Below are positions 52,773-62,157 of a stretch of DNA of 64,000 nt, piece after piece. Location: the NCBI RefSeq assembly GCF_004138165.1, contig NZ_RYFF01000025.1:22099-86098 (forward strand), in the 5' to 3' direction. Numbering within the stretch: the stretch's first letter is position 1; each line of letters starts with the position of its first letter. Source of the stretch: Candidatus Chloroploca sp. Khr17. Lineage in GTDB: Bacteria > Chloroflexota > Chloroflexia > Chloroflexales > Chloroflexaceae. The position numbers and the translations under genes are program-made. The notes below the pieces were generated by a model. That model saw only the letters and a list, made by a program, of their open reading frames with translations, was not told the origin of the DNA and searched no databases.

Positions 52773-52833
52773 GTCTCAGACCAGTTTTGTTGTTTAGCCA
52801 TAGTTTCAGGGTGCTTTGCAGTGTACGCTCATC

Positions 52834-53000
52834 GGAGTGCCGGTTTCAGTCGGCTTCCCGTTCAGCCGACTGATGGTCTTTCAGAAATGAATCCGCTCTA
52901 ACCCACGAAGGTGGGCTTCGCATGCCCTAGCCGAGGGCTTGAACCCGACGGCATCGGGCGCATAGCGGATTGTTACTTGAAACTCATAAGTCGGCACTCC
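52834..53000. repeat. Modular palindromic repeat, copy 3 (MITE-like)
   Basis: 167 bases with terminal inverted repeats, GGAGTGCCG at the left and CGGCACTCC at the right. Inside is a hairpin (CAGTCGGCT/AGCCGACTG) and a central part that is the reverse complement of the 28151 and 60741 copies (CCGAGGGCTTGAACCCGACG). Downstream 53001-53050 continues with sequence also found after copy 4 (ACGCTGAT, GAACCATGCCTTAGG). The rest of 52646-53402 is without a gene; a hairpin TCAGGGAGGGC-AA-GCCCTCCCTGA sits at 53263-53286. Confidence 0.7.
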
Positions 53001-53402
53001 GAGGCAAGGGTAACGCTGATCTGGTTCTTCTGAAACCATGCCTTAGGAGCGGAGCGAAGGATCTCAGGCCTCTCGCGGGCAGAGAAGCTTCGCTGCGCGC
53101 ACCATGACAAAGGGGCATCTTCAAGCGCAATTGGTATTACACAACGCATTATACAGCCCCAGACAGCCTCATGATAACACAAGCCGCGATGAGCGGCAAA
53201 AGTGGCCTAAATGCTTGCAAGCTGCGCTTGCTGCATTGCAGAAAAGGGAAGGAGTAGTTTTTTCAGGGAGGGCAAGCCCTCCCTGAGACCCTCTCTAGCA
53301 CAACCCAGAAGTGTCACAACTTTGTCATGTTCAGCGCAGCAATACCTGCTAAGATAAGGAAAGAGAGCCTGCCATCTCCCTATCGCCAGGGAAGTTACAG
53401 CT

Positions 53403-56165
53403 ATGCGTTTCAATCCCAGCATCCAACAAAAGATTCTCGCCCTGCTTTTAAGCCTGGCCCTGCCCCCCCTGGCTCTCGTTGGCTGGCTCGGACTGGTCGG
53501 GCTAACACGCGCACGCGAGACTGCCATGCAAGAGGGCATCAGTGCGCTGCAAACCCAGGCGGAACAGACGCTTGCCGACCGTGCAACCGACAAGGCCCGC
53601 CTCTATGATCAGGCTCTTGCGGCGATTGAACAGCAAGTCCAGAGCGTTGCAACCTATGCGCTCACTGGGTACGGACTAGAACCATTGGCGCTCACCTCTG
53701 ATCGTGTCTGGATCGCGCCGGTTCCCTCGGCTGATCAGTTGCAGCGCTATCCTGTTGAAGTGGCGTATGCCCAGCGCATCATTCCGATGCTACGTGCGAC
53801 GGTTGCGGCCAATCCGCTGGTCAGCATTGGCTATATCGCCTTCGAGCAGGGCGGCGTGATGGCCTTTGATGATGAGGCCGTTGTGGATGCGCTGCTCGCC
53901 ATTCAGCCCTTTGATCCGCGCACCCGCCCCTGGTATCTCGCCGCCCGTGCGAGCAATGGGCCAGTCTGGACCGACACCTATGTTGATGCGAATACAGGTC
54001 TGTTGGCAACCACCTGCGCAATGCCCCTAATTACACCCGAAGGCACCTTTCTCGGCGTCGTGGCCTTCGATCTATTGCTCCGCACCATTCAACAGGATCT
54101 GCTCACGGTTGACATTGGCGAGCAAGGCTATGCACTGCTGGTCAATGAACGCGGCAAGGTCATTGTGCGCCCCGATATGGAAGTGCGCGATGAGCGATGG
54201 AATGAGCCATTTCAGACCGAGAACTTGCTTGATTCACCGAGTCCTGAGTTGCGTGAGCTTGTGGCCACGATAAATGGGCGTGAACATGGCATCGCTCGGA
54301 TTGAAGATAAGAATGAACCCGCCTATATTGCCTACGCGCCGATTCCAACCGCAGGCTGGAGTGTGGCGCTCATTATTCCCGCCGATCAGGTGATTGCACC
54401 AGCCGTGCGTACCGGTACACGGATCGGCGAACGCCAGGAAGAACTGCAACGCCAACTCGTGATCCTGCTGATCTCTCTTGGGGCCGTCATTAGTCTGGTC
54501 GGGCTCTTTCTCTCGCACTCCTTCACCCGGCGCATCAGCAGCGTCCGCCAGGGGGTTCAGGCCATCAGTCAGGGCAATTTGCAACAGCGTTTACCACCAG
54601 CCGGAACAGATGAGATCGGGCAACTGGCCGAGACCTTCAACCATATGGCCGATGTGCTCGAAGAGAAGGTTCACGAGTTAGAGAGCAATGCCGAACAACT
54701 CGCCAGACTGAATAGTGTCTCACAAGAACTCAAGGGCATTCTTGATCTGCCCCACCTGCTGAAGGCGATTCCGCACGCGATCTGTACCCAGTTCGCTTTT
54801 GATCGCGCCGTCATCTATCTGGTCGAAGATGAGTACCTGCGCGCCGTTGAGGCTTCGTTTGGCCCGGGCGGGCGCGAACAGGCCCACCATTTTATCGAGG
54901 TCGCAAATAGTCAGCCGCTCGCCCTCAATGGCGCTACGGTTGAGGCCGATGTGATCCGTAGTGGCAAAGCAATCATTGTCGATAATCCCTGGTCACATCC
55001 CGGGGTTGAACCGCGCAAGCAGGCCGCCTCGGCAAGCCATGCGTATGTGCAAGTGCCCATCTTTGGCCGTGAAGGCCGTCCGCTCGGGTTACTGTCTGCC
55101 GATTGTCATCTGAGTCGGCGGACAATCGGGGTGGAAGATGCCAGCCGTTTGTTGATGTTCGCCGGGATGGTTGGCTTGACGATCGAGAATGTGCAACTCT
55201 ATCAGGATCTCGAGCGCCAGGTAACCCAGCGGACTGAGGAGTTGCTGGTCGCCCTTGAACTCGCCCATCAGGCTGATCGCCGCAAGAGTGATTTCCTCGC
55301 TGGCCTTTCCCACGAATTGCGCACCCCGCTCAATGCGATCATCGGCTTTAGTACAATTATGCTCGATGGCCTTGATGGCTCGTTGACCCCTTCGCAGCGT
55401 GAAGATCTGACCAGTATTAATCGCAATGGGCGCTTTCTCCTCTATCTTATTACCGAATTGCTCGATCTCGCTCGCATCGAGGCCGGACATCTGAAACTCG
55501 AACGGACGCATGTTGACCTTGTGAGCGTCGTTGGTGAGGTCGTTGATACGGTACAGGGCATTCTTCAGGGCAAGCCCTTGACCCTACACGCGACCCTGCC
55601 CCCCGATCTCCCCCTTGTTGACGCCGATGCCGATCGGGTACGCCAGATCCTGTTGAACCTGCTCTCAAATGCGGTAAAATTCACCCACAAGGGTTCCGTG
55701 ACCGTCAGTGCCTATTGCCTCGATGAACTGAATGAAGACGCCCAGATTGAACCAATGGTTGCCGTGCGGGTAACCGATACGGGCATTGGCATTCCCAAAG
55801 AACGCCTCAATGATATTTTTCAAGAGTTTGTGCAAATCCACGGTGGTCAATCACGGCTGAGTGGCACTGGCCTTGGGTTGACGATTACCCGACGCCTCGT
55901 CGAGGCCCATCATGGGCGGATCTGGGTTGAGAGTGTACCGGGTTTTGGTAGTACTTTTAGTTTTACCCTGCCGGTTGCTCAGGCGCACCGTCATACGCCC
56001 AAGCTCCCTGATGAGACCGTGTCTGCCTCAGGCGTGCCGCACCAGACGATCCAAGTTACGTACCCGGAAGAGTTTGTGTTTCCCTTCAGTCTCTTGGACG
56101 ATACGATCCAATCCGATCCATCACACATGAACACCCCCAATCAGCCAACGTCAGGGGAAAGGTAA
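53403..56165 (+). CDS. Membrane sensor histidine kinase (Cache, HAMP, GAF, HisKA, HATPase_c)
   Basis: 920 residues. The first membrane helix is about 10-35. A periplasmic dCache-type domain (about 40-345) follows with the signature RTRPWYLAARASNGPVWTDT. The second helix is about 351-371, with HAMP to about 425. A GAF domain (about 440-605) contains FAFDRAVIYLVEDEYLRAVE. HisKA has H637 in LSHELRTPLNAI. HATPase_c (about 735-855) includes LNLLSNAVKFTHKG and GTGLGLTITRRLVEAHHG. It probably senses a small extracellular ligand. The next gene, a REC-kinase hybrid, starts nine bases later, so they form a relay. Confidence 0.93.
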   Translation: MRFNPSIQQKILALLLSLALPPLALVGWLGLVGLTRARETAMQEGISALQTQAEQTLADRATDKARLYDQALAAIEQQVQSVATYALTGYGLEPLALTSDRVWIAPVPSADQLQRYPVEVAYAQRIIPMLRATVAANPLVSIGYIAFEQGGVMAFDDEAVVDALLAIQPFDPRTRPWYLAARASNGPVWTDTYVDANTGLLATTCAMPLITPEGTFLGVVAFDLLLRTIQQDLLTVDIGEQGYALLVNERGKVIVRPDMEVRDERWNEPFQTENLLDSPSPELRELVATINGREHGIARIEDKNEPAYIAYAPIPTAGWSVALIIPADQVIAPAVRTGTRIGERQEELQRQLVILLISLGAVISLVGLFLSHSFTRRISSVRQGVQAISQGNLQQRLPPAGTDEIGQLAETFNHMADVLEEKVHELESNAEQLARLNSVSQELKGILDLPHLLKAIPHAICTQFAFDRAVIYLVEDEYLRAVEASFGPGGREQAHHFIEVANSQPLALNGATVEADVIRSGKAIIVDNPWSHPGVEPRKQAASASHAYVQVPIFGREGRPLGLLSADCHLSRRTIGVEDASRLLMFAGMVGLTIENVQLYQDLERQVTQRTEELLVALELAHQADRRKSDFLAGLSHELRTPLNAIIGFSTIMLDGLDGSLTPSQREDLTSINRNGRFLLYLITELLDLARIEAGHLKLERTHVDLVSVVGEVVDTVQGILQGKPLTLHATLPPDLPLVDADADRVRQILLNLLSNAVKFTHKGSVTVSAYCLDELNEDAQIEPMVAVRVTDTGIGIPKERLNDIFQEFVQIHGGQSRLSGTGLGLTITRRLVEAHHGRIWVESVPGFGSTFSFTLPVAQAHRHTPKLPDETVSASGVPHQTIQVTYPEEFVFPFSLLDDTIQSDPSHMNTPNQPTSGER

Positions 56166-56174
56166 GGGCACGCA

Positions 56175-57353
56175 ATGAATGATGCATTGCCAGGTATTTT
56201 ATATATCGAAGATAATCTGGATAATCAACGGCTCGTGCAACGCATCCTGGGCAATCAGGGCTATCATGTCGTTGTGGCAAATGATGGCCCCTCGGGGCTT
56301 GCCCTTGCCCGCGAGATGATGCCCGTGATTATCCTTGTTGACCTTGGCATCCCCGGGCTCGATGGCTACGAGACGACCACCCGCCTCCGTAGTCTGATCC
56401 ACCTCCATAATGTCCCGATTGTTGCCCTCACCGCCGATGGCAGCCCCGGAGCCCGCGAACGGGCGCTCGTCGCGGGCTGCGATGGCTATCTCGTCAAGCC
56501 GATTGATCCCCGTCGCTTGCCTATGGTGGTCTCGGAGTTTATCGCCGGTCACCGCGAACGGGTCAGTGCCCCCGCCGAAGAGGCCGACTTGCTCCGCGCC
56601 TATAGCCAGAAACTTGTCGAACGCCTCGAGCAACGGGTACTCGAACTCAGTGCCGCGAATGCTGAGCTTGGTGAGCTCGATCGCCTCAAGAGCCAGTTCC
56701 TCTCGACCCTCTCGCACGAACTGCGGACGCCGATGACGTCGCTGATGGGTTACCTCGATCTCTTTGAACAGGGTATGCTTGGCCCACTCACGCAAGACCA
56801 GCAAGAAGGCCTTGTCGTGATGCGCCGCAGCAGCGAGACGTTGAGCCAGCAGCTCAATAATCTGTTGTATTTCCAGGAGTTGCGCGGGCGGACGATGGAA
56901 TCCCAGATGCTCGATCCAATCGCGACGTTGAAACCACTTTTTGAGTCGTTTCAAGAACGCGCCCATAGTGAAGGTATGTTGATGGATGTTGTGACCTGCC
57001 AGGCAGCCCCTATCCTCGCCGATGCCAAGTCACTCACCCAGATGACCCAGGCGCTGCTCGATAATGCGCTGAAATATACGCCGCGGGGCGGTCGCATTCG
57101 CCTGCTCTTTCACGACGAGCCGTCACGCTTTATTCTGCGCTGCGAAGATAATGGCCCCGGGATTGGCAAAGAACACCTTGAAAAGATCTTTTTGCCGTTT
57201 TATCGGGTTGAACCACCCAATACGACGATCAAGCCCGGGGCGGGCCTCGGCCTTGCCATTGCCCGCCATATCGCCGAGACCCACGGGGCGCAGTTGACCG
57301 TGCGAAGTCAGGTGCGCATCGGGACGGTTTTTACGGTTGTTTTTCCTCGCTAG
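56175..57353 (+). CDS. Hybrid REC-histidine kinase
   Basis: 392 residues, soluble. An N-terminal receiver (IEDNLDNQRLVQRIL, D56 in ILVDLGIPG, GYLVKPIDPRR) is joined by a coiled coil to HisKA with H181 in LSHELRTPMTSL and HATPase_c (ALLDNALKYTPRGG, CEDNGPGIGKEHLEKIF, GAGLGLAIARHIAETHG). The receiver-first order suggests it receives phosphate from the kinase upstream and passes it on. The last 23 bases overlap the convergent transglycosylase gene. Confidence 0.92.
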   Translation: MNDALPGILYIEDNLDNQRLVQRILGNQGYHVVVANDGPSGLALAREMMPVIILVDLGIPGLDGYETTTRLRSLIHLHNVPIVALTADGSPGARERALVAGCDGYLVKPIDPRRLPMVVSEFIAGHRERVSAPAEEADLLRAYSQKLVERLEQRVLELSAANAELGELDRLKSQFLSTLSHELRTPMTSLMGYLDLFEQGMLGPLTQDQQEGLVVMRRSSETLSQQLNNLLYFQELRGRTMESQMLDPIATLKPLFESFQERAHSEGMLMDVVTCQAAPILADAKSLTQMTQALLDNALKYTPRGGRIRLLFHDEPSRFILRCEDNGPGIGKEHLEKIFLPFYRVEPPNTTIKPGAGLGLAIARHIAETHGAQLTVRSQVRIGTVFTVVFPR

Positions 57354-59754
57354 AGGCAGCATAGAGCCGTTGATAGACGCCCCAAAAGGTGTAGACGGCC
57401 CGCACGTAGCCCTTCGTTTCAGGATAGTCGATCGCTTCCGTGAAGAGGTCGGGATCGTTCACCTGCGCGCCGCCGGCCCACCGTTGCGCATTGCCCAGGC
57501 CCCCGTTGTACGAGGCGAGTGCGCCATGGATGCTCCCTTGCATATCACGCAGGCGCTGCCCAAGGTAGAAGGTACCAAACCTGATGCTCACCGCCGGTTG
57601 GTAGAGATCATCAAGCACAAAGTCCGTTACCCCCAGGTTCTGCGCAATGCCCTGGCCCGTTGCCGGCATCACCTGCCCAAGCCCCCGCGCCCCCACCCAC
57701 GAGGTTGCCCCAGGGTTGAAGAGGCTTTCTTGACGCACGAGGGCCAGAAAGAGACGCGAATCAATGCCGTGTGCCGTTGCTTCCTGGTCAATCAGGGTGG
57801 CATATGGCGTTGGAAACCGGAGCCGCTGCAGAGCAACGGGTTCCTCAGGCGCATTTTCTACTGAGGCTTCGTTTAAGGTACGCTCGGCCTGCCGTTTGAG
57901 TTGCTCGGCAGCAAGCAGGGCCGGGTACGGTGCGCCTGCCTCGTGCGCCGCCCGACCGAGTTCCATCAGCATCAAGGGGGTCGTTGCACGGTTGATCGCC
58001 TGACGCCATTCGGCCATCGCCTCGACCTGTAAGCCAACCGCTTCCAGCGCCAAGGTGCGAGAGACTGTGGTCGCGAGTGGGACAACAGGATCGTCAGCCA
58101 CCTCGTCAGCCAGGGTGAGCAGGGCAACCCAGGCGGCAAGTTCGGCCCACGCTTCGTCAGTAATCGGGGCGTTCAGCGCCAGTGAGCCCTGGGGGAAAGC
58201 GCCCAGTTCTTCTGCCGCCCGCACGCCCTCATAGCTATCAGGGGCGGCCTCACGCGCTACCGCAAAGAGCGCCCGGGCGCCCGCTTCGTCACCAAGCGCC
58301 CGCGCCGCGCGACCCGCCCAGAAGGAGCCACGCGCCTTGAAGAGGCCATCGTTGCCCTCAGCAAGAAGCCCCCAGACCTGACGGGCTTCGTCGTACTGGC
58401 CTGCACGGAACAGTTCGAGCCCAAGGGTATGGAGGACAATACGGCCTTCGTCGCTTGCCGGGTACCGCTGGCCCAGGTCGCGACGGGTCTGCAAGGCACC
58501 GTCGCTATCACCAAGACGCTCGCGCAACTGCGCCGCCCGGTCGAGCGCAACTGGCGCACGCGGATCATCAGGATACCCTGCCGCAAACTCGGTGTAGCCC
58601 GCAATGGCCTGCTCGGTCTCACCACTCTGCCCAATCGTCTGCACCAGATCGAGGCGCGCCTGGCGACCTTCATTGAGATCCGGCGCAAGCGCGGCGGCGT
58701 CAGCGAGGCCGGCGATGGCCCCGGCAAAGTCGCCTTGCGCACGCAGCGCAAGCCCGCGCATCCGCCGAAGCTCAATGGCGGCGGCGGCATCCGTGGCCGC
58801 CGGGATGGCCTGATCAAACAGGGCAACCGCGTCGGCCCAACGCTCAAGGGTGAAATAGATCGCTCCGGCAGCCGCTGGATCAAGCGCCGGATCGCCCGCT
58901 GCCCGCAACTGATCAACCGCCGCCCCGGCCAACGCGGTCGCGGGGCTGCGTTCAATCACCTCGAGCAACCAGCGCCGCGCCTGCTCAGGCTGGCCTTGAC
59001 TCGCGGCGAGCGCGGCAGCCTCACTCAAAATGCGCGCACGGTAGGCCGGTTGCTCCGCGAGCTCCAGCAACTCTTCATAGAGGGCCAGCGCCTCGGTATT
59101 GCGCCCATTCGCCACAAGCAACGCAATAGCCTTCTCGAACGCACCGGCTCGTTCACCAGCGACAATCGTTGTGCGCGCCGCGTGCAACCACGAGGCAATC
59201 GCCGCGTCAGACAAGCCAAGCGCCCGCTCCTGCGCCGCCTGGCGCAACGCCGCATACGGCTCGATAGGAGTCGCCAGTTCACGATACGCCTGGTAGGTCG
59301 TAATCGCCGCCTCGTGCGCCCCAGCCTCCTCGTGCGCCCGTGCCAGCCAGAAGAGGGCGGGGGCATGCAAGGGATCTTCCGCCGGTGCCGTCGCCAAAAA
59401 TGCACCAAACAACTCGGCTGCCGAGGTCCAGCGCCCCCGCCGCGCATAGCTCTCGGCAAGATAAAACTGCGCCATCGGCGCCTCGTCGGCAGTAGGGTAA
59501 TACTGTAACAACTGGCTAAAGTCGGCTGCCCCATAATCACCCTGTGCCCGCGCCGCCAGACCAAGCGCCAGCAACTCGTCGGCAGGAAGAACCGGGAACC
59601 CCTCGTGAACCGGGATCGATGGCGTTCGCTCGGGGGCAACGACGCGATCAATGTTGCGCGCAACGGTGGTCTGATCAGGGGGCGGCGCGTCCACCACCTC
59701 ACAACCAGCCAGGCTTATGAGGAAAAGCAAGCAAAGTGTGCATAGATACCGCAT
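57331..59754 (-). CDS. Lytic transglycosylase lipoprotein with TPR-like repeats
   Basis: 807 residues. The lipoprotein signal CTLCLLFLISLAGCE has lipobox LAGC. A long helical TPR-like superhelix (about 60-620) leads to a C-terminal SLT domain: IDSRLFLALVRQESLFNPGA (catalytic Glu), GARGLGQVMPATGQGIA, ALASYNGGLGNAQRW. It matches the Slt70 layout. It cuts peptidoglycan between MurNAc and GlcNAc, forming 1,6-anhydro ends. It is convergent with, and overlaps, the hybrid kinase. No ribosome site is evident. Confidence 0.9.
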   Translation of the reverse strand: MRYLCTLCLLFLISLAGCEVVDAPPPDQTTVARNIDRVVAPERTPSIPVHEGFPVLPADELLALGLAARAQGDYGAADFSQLLQYYPTADEAPMAQFYLAESYARRGRWTSAAELFGAFLATAPAEDPLHAPALFWLARAHEEAGAHEAAITTYQAYRELATPIEPYAALRQAAQERALGLSDAAIASWLHAARTTIVAGERAGAFEKAIALLVANGRNTEALALYEELLELAEQPAYRARILSEAAALAASQGQPEQARRWLLEVIERSPATALAGAAVDQLRAAGDPALDPAAAGAIYFTLERWADAVALFDQAIPAATDAAAAIELRRMRGLALRAQGDFAGAIAGLADAAALAPDLNEGRQARLDLVQTIGQSGETEQAIAGYTEFAAGYPDDPRAPVALDRAAQLRERLGDSDGALQTRRDLGQRYPASDEGRIVLHTLGLELFRAGQYDEARQVWGLLAEGNDGLFKARGSFWAGRAARALGDEAGARALFAVAREAAPDSYEGVRAAEELGAFPQGSLALNAPITDEAWAELAAWVALLTLADEVADDPVVPLATTVSRTLALEAVGLQVEAMAEWRQAINRATTPLMLMELGRAAHEAGAPYPALLAAEQLKRQAERTLNEASVENAPEEPVALQRLRFPTPYATLIDQEATAHGIDSRLFLALVRQESLFNPGATSWVGARGLGQVMPATGQGIAQNLGVTDFVLDDLYQPAVSIRFGTFYLGQRLRDMQGSIHGALASYNGGLGNAQRWAGGAQVNDPDLFTEAIDYPETKGYVRAVYTFWGVYQRLYAASSEEKQP

Positions 59755-59899
59755 GCCAGCATCTTACCACACCGAGTCAGGCTCAGAGATGCCAGAGGAT
59801 GCTTATTATCGATCATGGCATAAAAAAATACTTGTGAACATACCGGGAAAGTACCTCATTGTTCTGGCCGGTATTTGGTCGGTGGAACCAGCATTTGCT

Positions 59900-60694
59900 T
59901 CAACCAACGTGTGCTGGGCGGGGTACACCCACACAATAGGTGATGCCAAGTGGTGCAGAGGCGGCCCGCTCCACACCGATCGTCCATTGATAGTCTTCCG
60001 CACCCGGCACCTGTTCGACCAGGGATCGTAGCTCGTCAATCGTGTAACTGCGCAGACACGACACCACCCCGTCGAAGAGCACGATCGCCGGGACGAGTGG
60101 GACGAGATAGGTGAAGAGCAGCCGTGCAGGGGTAAGTGGGCGGATCAGCGGCGTGAGCAGCCAGACGAGCAGGGGTGTCGTCAGCATCGCCAGAAAGACA
60201 GCCGGCGTGCGTGCTGTCGCCTCGAAGATGGCGATTGGACGCGCTTGAGCTACGGCATCGCCAATGATCGCCCGTCCGTCCTCCGGCGAGAAGTGATGGA
60301 AGGCCGAAAAGATGGTGCGCAAGCCGACAAGCTCGTGTGGCACACGCCGCGCATCGACAGGCGCAGAGGCAAAGGTGACGTTGCCCCGAAAGTGGTGTGC
60401 CAGATTTGCAAAAGCGTTGATATTTGGGTACCGGTCGGTCAGCGTAACGTGAACTGGTGCCCCTGTGACGGCGAGCAACGGCAGCATACGCGCCCACGGA
60501 CCGCTGCCACCCGAAGCCAGATCGATGATCCGGTGCTCACCGGAGGCCTCAAGGGCGTTACGCAGGCGTGATGCCACTGGCGCGTAAGGGTTCGAGACGT
60601 GCAGCATCATCTGCAGGTAGTCCGTTGCCAAGTCGCGCAGGATAGCAGGAAACCAGGCGAGATCTTCGAGTTCGATCAACTGGAGGCGGCGCAT
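59900..60694 (-). CDS. SAM-methyltransferase-like protein with hydrophobic C-terminus
   Basis: 264 residues. HRIIDLASGGSGPWARMLPL resembles motif I and VHVTLTDRYPNINAFANLAH motif II, with FSAFHHFSPEDGRAIIGDAV further on. Hydrophobic stretches FLAMLTTPLLVWLLTPLIRP and LLFTYLVPLVPAIVLFDGVV suggest membrane contact, unusual for a methyltransferase. The fold assignment is good but the reaction is unknown. The 145 bases between it and the transglycosylase gene contain no gene. Confidence 0.6.
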   Translation of the reverse strand: MRRLQLIELEDLAWFPAILRDLATDYLQMMLHVSNPYAPVASRLRNALEASGEHRIIDLASGGSGPWARMLPLLAVTGAPVHVTLTDRYPNINAFANLAHHFRGNVTFASAPVDARRVPHELVGLRTIFSAFHHFSPEDGRAIIGDAVAQARPIAIFEATARTPAVFLAMLTTPLLVWLLTPLIRPLTPARLLFTYLVPLVPAIVLFDGVVSCLRSYTIDELRSLVEQVPGAEDYQWTIGVERAASAPLGITYCVGVPRPAHVG

Positions 60695-60727
60695 TGATCA
60701 TACCTCTCAATAGTTTACCAACGAATT

Positions 60728-60878
60728 GGAGTGCCGACTTATGGTTTTACAGGAAATGATCCGCTATGAACCCGATGCCGTGGGGCGAAAGCCCTCGGCT
60801 AGTTGAAGCGAAGCCCGCCTGCGCGGGCGAGACCGGATTCATTTCTGGAAGACCATCAGTCGGCTAAAGTCGGCACTT
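60728..60878. repeat. Modular palindromic repeat, copy 4 (MITE-like)
   Basis: 151 bases with terminal inverted repeats GGAGTGCCGACTT and AAGTCGGCACTT. Positions 60741-60799 are identical to 28151-28209. The right part holds GACCATCAGTCGGCTAAAGT, the counterpart of the left end of copy 3. Downstream 60879-60925 (ACGCTGAT, GAACCATGCCTTAGG) again matches the flank of copy 3. No gene is seen between 60695 and 61013. Confidence 0.75.
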
Positions 60879-61013
60879 CAATCACCACAAACGGTCACGC
60901 TGATTTGAACCATGCCTTAGGCGTCCGTAGGCACAATCATACGAAAGAAGCCCATCATGTCAAGGTCGCCGGGGGAGTGGGCGAATGCGGTGAGCTATCC
61001 GCGTCTCCGTTGA

Positions 61014-61697
61014 TCAGCGCGGCGGTGGCAGCGGCTCGCCGGTAACCAGCACGAGCGCCAGGCCATCGTACCCCTTGCTGCCTACGGTCTGAAGCACGGT
61101 GGCATGCACCCCAGGATCATCAGCCAGTGCGGCGACCAAGGCGCGTACACCTTGCACGTTTGGATCAGTGCTGTTCGCGTCGACCACGGCCCCACGGCGC
61201 ACGACATTGTCGGCAATGATCAAACCGCCTTGCCTAGTTAGTGCCCGCGCCCAGCGGAAGTAGGCCGGTAGATTGACCTTATCGGCGTCGAGGAAGACCA
61301 GATCGAACAGCGGGAACCCAGCCAGCGTGGGCAGCGTTGTGAGCGCCGGCCCGACCCGCACCTCGACGACGGCGGACAGACCGGCGCGGGCCAGGTTGGC
61401 ACGCGCTACCTCTGCATGGCCGGGATCGGCCTCAAGGGTGATCATCTGTCCACCGGGTGGCAGTGCCCGCCCCAACCAGATCGAGCTGTAGGCCCCGAGC
61501 GTGCCAAGCTCGAGGATGCGCTGCGCCTGCAGCGTGCGGGCCAGGAGATAGAGCAATTTGCCTTGGGCCGGCGAAACATTGATCGTCGGCATGCCTGCGG
61601 CACTACTCGCTGCGAGCGCAGCCTCGAGCGCAGCATCCGGTGGCATCAGCAGGTCGCTGACGTACTGATCGACGGCACTCCACTGCTCGTTGGTCAT
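61014..61697 (-). CDS. O-methyltransferase (Methyltransf_3/CCoAOMT-like)
   Basis: 227 residues. INVSPAQGKLLYLLARTLQA, RILELGTLGAYSSIWLGRAL (motif I), MITLEADPGHAEVARANLAR (motif II), LFDLVFLDADKVNLPAYFRW and GGLIIADNVVRRGAVVD are the hallmarks of cation-dependent catechol-type O-methyltransferases. The family acts on catechols and similar phenolics. AAGGAT lies nine bases before the ATG. There are no metabolic neighbours to tell the substrate. Confidence 0.9.
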   Translation of the reverse strand: MTNEQWSAVDQYVSDLLMPPDAALEAALAASSAAGMPTINVSPAQGKLLYLLARTLQAQRILELGTLGAYSSIWLGRALPPGGQMITLEADPGHAEVARANLARAGLSAVVEVRVGPALTTLPTLAGFPLFDLVFLDADKVNLPAYFRWARALTRQGGLIIADNVVRRGAVVDANSTDPNVQGVRALVAALADDPGVHATVLQTVGSKGYDGLALVLVTGEPLPPPR

Positions 61698-62047
61698 TCG
61701 TATGATCCTTGCTCATCAAGAGGGCGCATAAACGATTGCGCCAAATGGCGTAGCACCAGATTGGCAACAGTCATGTTCTAGCTTATTTTACCACGCCAAC
61801 GCAGGCGCGGCACGCCAAGCGAAGGCCGTGATCCATTGCTTTGTGCATTAATTACTCGCTGAGCGCCCCGCCATTGCCTTCTTTCTGTGCGGTGAGCACG
61901 CCAGCGCAGCGCAGGGTGTGGTCACGGTTCAGCCTGGGCAGTCAGAGGCCCAGGCAGCAACGATCACGCCACGTGCGCTCGATGTAGTACTTGCCTACGG
62001 CACGGTTTCATACCAATGATCGTTGATGGTGTCGTATGATGGTCATG

Positions 62048-62157
62048 CTGAGTACTAAATGGCCCTCGGGCCAGTGGGAGCGCCCGTGAGCAACAGCCGC
62101 CCATCGTAGCGGGGGCTTCCAGCCCGCGTGGGGGTTGCGGGCTGGAAGCCCCGCTAC
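62048..62157. repeat. Repeat shared with 52685 plus GCGGGCTGGAAGC palindrome
   Basis: Bases 62048-62075 match 52685-52712. They are followed by GCCCATCG and then by GTAGCGGGGGCTTCCAGCCC (62106-62127) paired with GCGGGCTGGAAGCCCCGCTA (62137-62157). The palindrome abuts a broken aldehyde dehydrogenase fragment. The 300 bases before it (61700-62047) show no gene. Confidence 0.65.

Noticed and set aside
58429..59508. Plus-strand open frame, 359 codons
   Set aside because: It is antisense to the transglycosylase TPR region; no recognisable protein features.
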